Source: Emmonsiellopsis sp. PD_33 (Eukaryota; Ascomycota; Eurotiomycetes; Onygenales; Ajellomycetaceae). Taken from it: 30,820 nt of DNA. Below the pieces are notes generated by a model. It was not told the origin of the DNA and did not search any database. It saw nothing but the letters and a program-made list of their open reading frames with translations. The DNA is taken from positions 1 to 30,820 of the forward strand of contig JANTQF010000397.1 in the NCBI GenBank assembly GCA_032988165.1, in the 5' to 3' direction. The translations under genes and the position numbers were made by a program. Shown piece by piece: positions 22,863 to 30,820 of this stretch; the first letter of the stretch is position 1; every line of letters starts with the position of its first letter.

Positions 22863-24949
22863 TTTCCGTAGGAAAAGTAAACGATTTTGAGCAACATGTC
22901 TACAAAAATGAAGAAGCAGCTCGAAGTTCGAGACATCTTGCACACTCTCTGATAGCCTTGCCGTTGGATACGCGCTCGGAGGCACGAGCAAATTATCCTG
23001 GCTGCGTGACGGCCCATGACGGCGCGGATCACTGGCCGGCAGGCGCTCAGTCCAGTCGAATGGGTACGGAGGACAAGGCTCGTTTGCCCATTATTTCATT
23101 CGTCCAACGCAGCAGTTTGCTGTTAACCCCAGCTTCGGGTGGCTCTGCACACCCGTTCCGTTGAGCCTATTAGGAAGCCCATAGACAGAGGCACAGGCAT
23201 CAGGCGCCAAAATGCCTTGGGCATGACTGCAAGTGATATCGGGAGGAGTTTTGGGCGCGTAGCTGCAAGTGATGCTAAATAAATATTGGCGCTAGCTAGA
23301 AACGGCCCCCAAGCGCTCGCCCCTATCATAAATATTGGCCGGAAGATCCACAAGGCAACTCGATTGTGAACGCCCATTGACGAAATAGCACCGTTTCTAA
23401 GGAAGATTGGCTATATTCGGGCTTCAACTCATTGGAAACCATGCGGTGGAACGCGTTGATGGCAAACACTTTCCTCGAACGGGAGGCCCCTCCATTACTA
23501 GTATGCAACGAGAATGGACGAAACCGTTACTTTGATAAGTAAGATTGCTTCGTACTATAATATATTAGTATCGTAGTACTCCTGAAGGGGGGAGAGGGGG
23601 TTCTTTATTTTTATCCCACAGTTGTTACTCAAGCAGTAGAGTACTCACTCTTCCCCCCATTTACGCTTCTTCCGTCAGTGAGATAACCCGTAACCCGGAC
23701 GTACGATGTCGACATCGGTATTTGCCCTCTTGATATCCTCCCCGTGGGCTGAACAGTGGTAGGTTTCTTCCCGAGAAAGGCCTTCGTCATCAACTTTGTA
23801 TATGTGTGACCTACTAGTAGGCAAGGCTTCTGGCCGTGAAACCGCCTCTTTTTGATTTCGAACCTGGCAGAATCTTGAAAGCCTAAATATAGCATAACGA
23901 GTGATATGGATCAACGACTGGGACTAGAGGTAGTGGAAAACGGGTTGATGTTGAGAAGAAGATGAGGTTGGTGAGATGAGGGAAGAATAAACACCTGGGG
24001 TGCAGGATTGACGGATTTCCCCTTTTGAGGAAGTCGCGGACAAACCTTAATGACCGACCGCACTTCCTACCTGGGTGTTGAGCACCTTCCTAAACCTACA
24101 AAGGAGAAATGTCACGTATTTAGCATGAGGTAACTGCGACTTCGGAAATATTGATAGCGAGAGAGATTTGAATTTACGGTGGGGAGGGGAGGCATGACGT
24201 AGCTGGCTGGGGTAATGGGAGAGAAGGGGTGGTGTTACATATAGACATTGGAACAGAATAGGGGTCAAGAGGGAACTGCCCAGATTGAAGGGAAAAAGGG
24301 CTAGGCGCCATTTGTATTTATATCCCATGAAAGTACCCATTCGTTTGGGCAAGGTGACGGAAAGGATTAGTAGAGCGGCGGGGTTTGAGGTACTTGATAT
24401 GATCAAGGTCCGGACGGGAGCCTGGAACGGAGCGAGGCTGAAGAAATGACGGATACTTATTGAGACAGGATGAAAACAAGCTAATAAGCAAAGTATGCAT
24501 GTATTGCCCATGTTGCTCAGAGAAGTCTGCTACACTGGTAAAATGGATATTTCACGAAACCGCCACCAAACGGAGCGACGGAAAGGTAGTGTGCAAAGCG
24601 GATATTTTGGCGGAAGAAAGACTGAATTTGGATTCCGAAGTACTCGACAAAAGAGCATAAGAGTACATGTCAGAAAGACGACAAACACACAAAGATGGAG
24701 AGATATCGAAAAATCAGCCTAGCATTTCCAGGCTGGACTGAATCCCTGTTGTTCCCCTCCACGTTGTCCCTTTCCAACCCCTTCCAGCAAAGGGCACGAT
24801 GATGGCGCATCGCGAACCGATCGATCATAATTCCTCCATAGGTCGTTCGTCATCCGTATTCGAATTCCATTCCATCTCAAATTGACAAAGAAACCCTCAA
24901 AAACGCATAGCGACGTAACACAACCCTAGGAAACCGCAAAGAAACGCAT
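22863..24949. other. Gene-poor gap upstream of the NLR gene
   Basis: Short open frames occur on both strands (for example minus 23629-23914 and 24047-24511), but none has a recognisable domain or supporting splice pattern. A CTGCAAGTGAT word is repeated at 23227-23237 and 23263-23273 and AAATATTGGC at 23281 and about 23330, suggesting old rearranged repeats. The segment next to 22863 should hold the NLR promoter, and 24900-24949 is the eS30 3' flank. Confidence 0.5.
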
Positions 24950-25447
24950 TTACGAGGTTGGGTTGGGGTTCATCTGAATTGGGAGGAGTTAGTAACGAAA
25001 CCCTTCACCTGACTCATTTCGGACATATATCCATCCCGTCCCAGAGTCATATTATCCAAAAGTCTGTGAAAACGCACCTTCCGCTTGCCACCGGTCAGGG
25101 TGACGTTAACGAAACGTCTGGTGTATTGCAGACGCTTCTTGGCACGGCCCTTGGGGGTCTTCTTCTTCTCTTGAGGCTCGACCTATATCCGATAAAATCC
25201 AGTCAGCCAAAGTTTGTCCATGCCCGGATTTTCCCATCCATCTCTTCCACCAAACGCCCAGCTCCGTTATCGATAGCACTTCCTCTCACTGCGCCCTCGC
25301 AGGCAGAGTTTTCAGGAGACCCATATCGGAGGAGCGTCGTTCTTGCGGAGCGGATTCGTGCTTCGTGTTGGGGAAAGGTGAACTGACCTTGGGGGTCTGC
25401 GACTTGACTTTACCCGCACGGGCGAGGGATCCGTGAACTTTACCCAT
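24950..25447 (-). CDS. rps30: 40S ribosomal protein eS30
   Basis: Exons 25447-25388, 25182-25078 and 24973-24950 give exactly 62 residues. The protein starts MGKVHGSLARAGKVKSQTPK, continues with the basic KKRLQYTRRFVNV core and ends NPNPTS, which is eS30. It is a small basic component of the 40S subunit near the decoding region. In fungi it is encoded alone, without the ubiquitin-like FUBI moiety fused to it in animals, and that is the case here. Introns are 205 and 104 nt (donors GTCAGT and GTGCGT). The third exon encodes only seven residues plus stop. The gene lies upstream of the 3' end of eL24 on the same strand, so the two ribosomal protein genes are tandem neighbours with separate promoters. 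Confidence 0.95.
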
Positions 25448-26360
25448 GATGTGCGAACGGTGATGGCGATGAGGTTGCGAAGGAGGTCGTCGAAGAAGTT
25501 GTTAACTGTGTGAAGGCAGAGGCTGAGGAGGTTGGTTGACCAGTTAGCTTCGGTTTCTCCGGCCCACCGTATTAAGCGAGCGGTGGCGGTATCAGGAGTT
25601 TTTGGTAGAACGCAACGACGCGAGTCGCGATTCTTTCGCTTCGAGAGGGTAGGTAGGAGTAGGATAGATGAGAGACTTACTGTCGCTTTGGCTTCGATCG
25701 ATGAGATGTCGTCGTCGTCGTCTGGAGGCAAGGTCAGATTGTGAGTCAAGAAGGAGGTTCCCCATTTAGCGAGTGCCAAGACATTTGGGGCAAACGCTGG
25801 CTAGGGCATTGCCCTATTGCCTATTTGGGAAGGCCAGACATCCAGCGCATTCCGCGGGGTGGAGGACCGTTCTGCGGGAGGTGGGATGTAGATCTACGAG
25901 TTTGATAGATCGCTTTCTAACTGTAAACTTGAAAGACTCCAGATTCCCCATATCATCTAGAGGGCAATAACTGTAGAATATTTGCAATTTACCTTCTCCC
26001 GTGAGGCTTTGATATCTGGTCATCCACATACACGCTCGACTAAGGGTGGTTATACAGGCGCTATTCATGTTGAATACACTTGATATCGTAGAAAGCGATC
26101 ATAATGAACAATCTGCGTAACTAAGCTCTTATTTTTGCTAGCCGACAGACATAAAAAAAAGGGAAACAATCCATCCGCAAAGAAAATCACGGCCAAACCC
26201 TCCCATAGCAGAGAAAACCATGCGTGGCCCACACAGTTCCGATACAAAGGCAGACAATAAATATCCCAGTTACATCATGAGAAGGCTCCAACACCGATTT
26301 TCAATTGCACCCCATCCACCCACCAACGACACACCCCCAAGAACACCACTAAACCCCCGT
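25448..26360. promoter_or_regulatory. eS30 promoter region and eL24 3' flank
   Basis: The 913 bases between two same-strand ribosomal protein genes hold no recognised gene. The part beside 25448 should carry the eS30 promoter and leader. It has C+T-rich stretches on the minus strand (about 25600-25720), as is common for strongly expressed fungal genes. An untranslated-exon intron is possible but not shown. Confidence 0.4.
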
Positions 26361-27285
26361 TTAACGGGACTTAGCAGCAACCTTGACGGGAGCGCCCTTA
26401 GCACCCTGCTTGCTCTGGATTCTGCTGCCCTGGCCTCTGGAAGCGCTGGCAGCGCTCTTGGCCTTCTCAGCCTTCTTCTTGCTCTCAGCGGCGCTCTTCT
26501 TCTCCTTTCCCTCCTTGATGGCGGCTTGGCGGGCAGCGAGGCGGGCCTCGGGGCGCATGCTTCGTCGCTCCTTGATCACATCGAGGGAGGCACCGACGAT
26601 ACCACGCTGGGACTTGACGACGCGACGGGTACGCTTCTTGGCGACTTCCTATACGTTTGCAAGAAGAGATGACGAGTTAGTCATTTGGTCCCGTTTCGTT
26701 GGATATCCAATTCCCCTTCATTCCATCCATCATCTTTTTTATATTCTCCTGATTCGGTTTTTCCCTTGCTTTTAATCACCCATCGTGTTTCACATCATTC
26801 GTCCTCCGCCACATCCCACGTCTGACAATATAGGAAAAAAGGATGGAATGCCACTGACTTCAGAGATACCCTTCTTGTGTTGTCTTCTGTAGAGGGTCGT
26901 CCACGAGATTCTGCGGGGGTTCTTGCGCTGGAGGAAGAGGGACTCGGTCTTTCCATTCTGGAAGCGGAAGATCTTGCCGTCACCGCGGACGTAGATTTTA
27001 CCCTATTTGCAAATCGACAGATTATCAGCATTCTGCAACACCTTCAAAAAATAGCCCCCCTCTCCAAAATCTCGATCCCAAATCGACGAGAGCCGAAAAA
27101 AAAATCTCCCCAAGAAACCAAAGAGAGGTAAAGCCCAGGTGTGTCGTAATCCAACCGCTTTCCCATCCCATTCCATCCATCCACCCTTGTGGTTGTCGAA
27201 AATATTCAAGAAAAGGAAGGCAACCCAAACGTACCTTGCCAGGGTAAATCTTCTCGCCGCTGAAGGAATCGTCGTAGGTACGCAT
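26361..27285 (-). CDS. rpl24: 60S ribosomal protein eL24
   Basis: Exons 27285-27235, 27002-26859 and 26648-26361 join in phase 0 and give 160 residues, normal for fungal eL24. Exon 1 encodes MRTYDDSFSGEKIYPGK. Exon 2 encodes the conserved FRFQNGKTESLFLQRKNPRR zinc-ribbon-like fold region and WTTLYRRQHKKGISE. Exon 3 begins EVAKKRTRRVVKSQRGIVGA and ends in an Ala/Lys-rich tail finishing VAAKSR. eL24 is a cytosolic 60S subunit protein that forms an intersubunit bridge. The introns are 232 and 210 nt, with donors GTACGT and GTCAGT. It is a tandem neighbour of eS30, about 0.9 kb away. Confidence 0.95.
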
Positions 27286-28403
27286 CTTGGATGGAGGAGA
27301 TGCGCAGCCGGTGTGGACGAGGGAGGATTTGTTGACTTCGTTGGTTGAATTGACTCGTTGCGACCAGGGGAGAGCCGGTATACACGCCTCTCTTTCGATG
27401 GTGCGAAGATTCGCTTTCGCTAAAGTGCGACACGTGACTTTGGTTGCCCTGCTAAATTTGGATTCTGGGGAACTCCTGGAAACTTTCTTTGGTCGGCCTT
27501 GCTACTATGTATGAGAACTTCAATAAATCAACAGGTTTTATTTTCCTTTGGACGATGTGGGTTTCTTTTTTGGTTTTATGTTTAGGGCTGTGTGAGATGG
27601 TTTCTCGTGGTTTTATTTTTATTTCATGATCTTGCTCCCGCTTCGCTGCCTCTAGACGGCATACTGTTGGCCACCAAGTGGCTTTAACGGTTCACTGCGC
27701 TGTGCTGCCCAGCATAGTTCAAAGATTGAAAGCTCCTCCGTCAAATAAGATTGACCAGTGTGTCGCATTCCGCTATTTAGATAAATCACGAGGCGCTGGA
27801 GAATCGTTATCCTACACCGGAACCACGAACCCAGGCATAGAACCGAACAATCTAAGCACCGATATCAGCTGAAACATTCAAAAACTTTCTATCTATGTGG
27901 CTTATTATCTCTATACGCCCAATACCAATATAAATCGATCCTCCAATCGCAAAAGGTAAAAAACAGTCCAGGAACGCGCAAAGTGCTCAACCGGAAGAAA
28001 AGGCTCTTGTAAATAGACAAAGTAAAAAGGAACAAAACATGCTTTCCGGGAGCCTGATAGCACAAGGAATTATCTCGTCTCTTTCTTGACAAAGTAGACG
28101 AGAGCGGTGTGGCCAACCACTGTCCCTCCATATCCATTAGCTGTTATCACCCGGTGAAGGAAGATATGTACAGGCCCTACGTCCGGAGAGTTCGAGGGAC
28201 GAGCGTGTTGGGTTTGTAGAGTGTAAGTATGTAGAGAGTAGGTAGAGAGTAGGCGATAAGCGGAAACATCGACAAGATGGGTATCTTTCTCAGCGACGCA
28301 AGCTCCCGATTCAATAGAGTCGGGATTCCACGGCTATCGTTTGTACTTGCAGACAGTGAAGGGGGGATGGCTCATTGAGTCTATGCCGGACAAAGAGAGT
28401 TCA
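27286..28403. other. eL24 promoter region and GNA1 3' flank
   Basis: The 1.1 kb hold no recognisable gene. The first few hundred bases should be the eL24 promoter and leader. Open frames in the remainder (for example minus 27889-28137) have no domain and are not supported. Confidence 0.45.
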
Positions 28404-29103
28404 TTACTCTGCACGGTTGTAGTAATGGGCCATTTCCAGACCAGCGCGCTTGAAGCCGCATTTCACATAGAAGCCTTCATTTGCTTCCGAGCAGTCGAGG
28501 ATACTCTGGGAAAGGAAGTCAGCATGTGAAGCTCTATATATAGCAACGGGCAACACCAAGCGTCAAGACACGCCCGAACAACGTAAAAACAAGGCGCGTA
28601 AAAGATAGACATACCTTATAACATCCAACCTTCTGCGCCACATAATCCAGCGCCTGAATCATCCTCAGTCCCAACTTCTTCCCCTGCTGCCCCTGCTCAA
28701 CCGCAATATCTTCAATATGGCCCACCATGCCCAGCGAGTGTATAAACTTGCGCTCAACGATCAGACTGCCCGTCCCCACCACTCTCTCCTCCCCGTCGCA
28801 AATGACGAGCAGGAAGTATTCCTCGCTCCGCTTCGCCATCCAGTCGTACCGCTCATTCCACTGCTCGACGGAGAAGTCGCCCACGCTGGTCAGCACGCGC
28901 AGCACGTCTAGGTAGCCGGAGGAGTAGTCGGAGCGTCGTAGCGGTCGGATTGTGTAGTTCTCTGGGAGCTGGCTTTGGACCATGGGGGAGATGTAGGTGG
29001 GGGAGAAGAGGGGGGTGTCATCGTCTATCGAGCGGGCGGGGGAGGAGGGTGATGTCGAGGAGGAAGGGGTGTGTATTTCGGTTGTCGAGTTTCCGCTAGC
29101 CAT
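28404..29103 (-). CDS. gna1: Glucosamine-6-phosphate N-acetyltransferase (GNAT family)
   Basis: Exons 29103-28615 and 28505-28404 join after CYK to SILDCSEANEGFY, giving 196 residues; the intron is 109 nt (GTATGT...CCAG). The enzyme acetylates glucosamine-6-phosphate with acetyl-CoA, a step to UDP-GlcNAc and hence chitin, N-glycans and GPI anchors. The GNAT core runs from about residue 50 (YTIRPLRRSDY) to the end. The acetyl-CoA-binding loop GQQGKKLG is at 138-145, preceded by HIEDIAVE. The C-terminal YVKCGF and MAHYY blocks are typical of Gna1. Residues 1-40 are a Ser/Thr/Pro-rich extension absent from short yeast forms (about 160 residues). The start at 29103 is the only in-frame ATG upstream of the core, yet the frame stays open to 29472. 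Confidence 0.93.
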
Positions 29104-29764
29104 TGTGACGGGTTGGCTGGAGATTGACGGGGATATAGGGTGGTGGAAGGTAGACTTGCTTCCGCTGCTAGTCCTGAGCTGGTTGATAGCCAGATGTTGG
29201 AGGTTTGGTGAGGGGGCGGCTTGGATGGATGTTGGGTAGGGAAAGTGGTGGTTGGTAGTGCGGGCTTCTGGGTGAACAATGGACGGGGCAAAGCCAATGG
29301 CTCGGGTTCTGTATATTGGAGTATATATATGGTGTGAAGATGTCTTTATAAAAGCGAGTGGTCCGTGGATGATTCTTTTTATATCTCTGCGGAGTCTGGA
29401 TGTCTCAGCCGCTGCGGCGCTCAACAAAATCTCCTGTTCCTGGGGGCTGTGAAACGCCTTGCCATTCTGGGACTAGCGCAGTCAGCTCTCCAGCGATTTG
29501 CACGTGGAAAATACTTGGGCCTGAACCAAGGCTCTTCCCGTCAATGTTCCTCGGACTGTCGTTTCTTTCCCCAGACAACATCAAGGCATCTGTTGACTTT
29601 TTCATATTTTCACACCTTCTACAGGAAGCGTATCCTTTTCTCTATACAATAATACAATGACTCAAGAAAATAACGGGACTGTACAAGAAAGACAACGCTT
29701 GAAAATCACACCAATCCAATGCCGCTCCACGCAAAATCAATGATCCCCACCCAGCCATATACCT
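29104..29764. other. GNA1 upstream region and fumarase 3' flank
   Basis: The segment beside 29104 should carry the GNA1 promoter or leader. On the minus strand the GNA1 reading frame is open without an ATG from 29472 to 29104. A TATATATA run at about 29321-29329 could be a TATA-type element. No other gene is seen. Confidence 0.45.
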
Positions 29765-30820
29765 CTATTTCTTCTCCTTGGGGCTGATCATCAGCTCAGG
29801 ACGGACGTGGGAATCGAAATCCGCCTCGCTCAGAGCATTCAACTCCATAGCGCTCTGCTTGAGGGTCAATCCCTTCTTGTGTGCGTTCTTGGCGACCTTG
29901 GAGGCCATGTCGTACCCAATGACGGGGTTCAAGCAGGTGACAAGCATCAAACTGTGCCACGTTAGTACAGATCTACGATCTACAGAGGGGTAGGTTCCGG
30001 AACTTACCTCTCGTGGAGCAGAGAGTTGATCCGCTTCTCATCGGCCTGGATACCCACGACCAAGTTCTTCTCGAAGGACCGCATACCGTCACTCAGGATC
30101 CGCACGCTGTGGAGGAGGCTGTTGATCATAACAGGCTTGAACACGTTGAGCTCGAATTGACCGCTCATTCCTCCGACGGTGGCGGCAACGTGGTTACCCA
30201 TGACTTGGGCACAGATCATGGTCAAGGCCTCGCACTGGGTTGGGTTTACCTTGCCAGGCATGATAGACGAACCAGGCTCGTTCTCGGGGAGCATGAGCTC
30301 TCCGAGACCGCAGCGAGGACCAGATCCGAGGAAACGGATATCCTGGGCGATCTTGAACAGGGAGCAGGCAAGAGTGTTGAGGGAGCCAGATGCCTCGACG
30401 ATAGCGTCGTGGGCAGCAAGAACCTCGAACTTGTTGGGCGCAGTCTTGAATTCGGTACCAGTCATCTTGGTGACCTCAGCCGCAATGGCCTCATCAAAAC
30501 CCTTGAAGGTGTTCAAACCGGTACCGACGGCAGTACCTCCCTGTGCCAGGTATCTGAGATGCGGGAGGGTGTTCTGGACACGCTCGATGCCACGGTCGAG
30601 TTGGGCAACATAGCCGGAGAATTCTTGGCCCAAAGTCAGGGGCGTAGCGTCCTGCAAGTGGGTTCTTCCGATCTTGATGATCTTGTCGAACTGCTCAACC
30701 TTTTGTTGGAGGGCATTTCGCAGGCTGGTAAGGGACGGAAGCAGCCTCTGCTCGAGTTCGAGAACTGCGGCAATGTGCATAACGGTAGGGAAGGTGTCAT
30801 TGGACGAGGCAGACATGTTG
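29765..30820 (-). CDS. fum1: Fumarate hydratase class II (fumarase), 5' end outside the window
   Basis: The last two exons are present: one entering from the right edge to 30008, and 29951-29765, ending EKK then TAG. The 56-nt intron has a GTAAGT donor. About 333 C-terminal residues are visible of roughly 500 expected. They include SASSNDTFPT, the GRTHLQDATPLTLGQE block, and the fumarase/aspartase superfamily signature GSSIMPGKVNP with its catalytic serine loop, followed by QCEALTMICAQVMGNHV. The enzyme interconverts fumarate and malate in the mitochondrial TCA cycle; fungi usually also keep a cytosolic pool with a DNA-damage role. The N-terminal targeting sequence lies outside the window, so the location cannot be read here. 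Nothing is disrupted. Confidence 0.96.

Noticed and set aside
22989..22991. Earlier start for the NLR gene
   Set aside because: The codon is TTG. The ATG at 22862 is the first in this frame and gives a sensible N-terminus.
25183..25387. Intron-encoded snoRNA in eS30
   Set aside because: No convincing C box/D box pair or H/ACA arrangement is visible on the transcribed strand.
1..30820. tRNA or rRNA genes
   Set aside because: No cloverleaf with a GGTTCRANNCC-type T-arm and matching acceptor, and no rRNA core sequence, was recognised on either strand.

Overview
This window looks like nuclear DNA of a filamentous ascomycete, most likely a eurotiomycete. The evidence is short spliceosomal introns (about 53-232 nt, GTRNGT-like donors), intron-split ribosomal protein genes, a fungal Zn(II)2Cys6 factor, a fungal-type NACHT/ankyrin receptor, and an AT-rich block mutated in the manner of RIP. 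An onygenalean (Ajellomycetaceae-like) source is a guess from the CpG-free AT-rich repeat DNA and cannot be proved here.

Layout. Bases 1-2907 are a very AT-rich, stop-riddled block with no CpG dinucleotide at all. It ends abruptly against CpG-containing DNA and is probably a dead, mutated repeat. Bases 2908-7268 hold no gene I can support and run into a pyrimidine-rich leader. A four-exon Zn2Cys6 regulator lies at 7269-8655 (+). Bases 8656-12240 are another gene-free stretch, T-rich and then packed with microsatellites, mostly of 5-bp period. Two genes diverge around 16.8-17.6 kb: the SEA/GATOR2 subunit WDR59/Mtc5 (Sea3; 12241-16793, -) and the K63-type ubiquitin-conjugating enzyme Ubc13 (17580-18459, +). 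Bases 19193-22862 (-) encode a 1160-residue NLR-like protein with an NWD-type N-terminal domain, a NACHT NTPase and ankyrin repeats. After a 2-kb gene-poor gap come four housekeeping genes, all on the minus strand: eS30, eL24, glucosamine-6-phosphate N-acetyltransferase (GNA1) and fumarase (5' end outside the window).

How the genes relate. Most are unrelated housekeeping functions: nutrient signalling to TORC1, K63 ubiquitin chains, translation, UDP-GlcNAc/chitin precursor synthesis and the TCA cycle. The accessory element is the NACHT-ankyrin gene, a candidate self/non-self or microbe-sensing receptor, sitting between gene-poor flanks. All exon joins given were checked by hand for reading phase and splice dinucleotides. 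Homology statements are from recognition of family motifs, not from searches.
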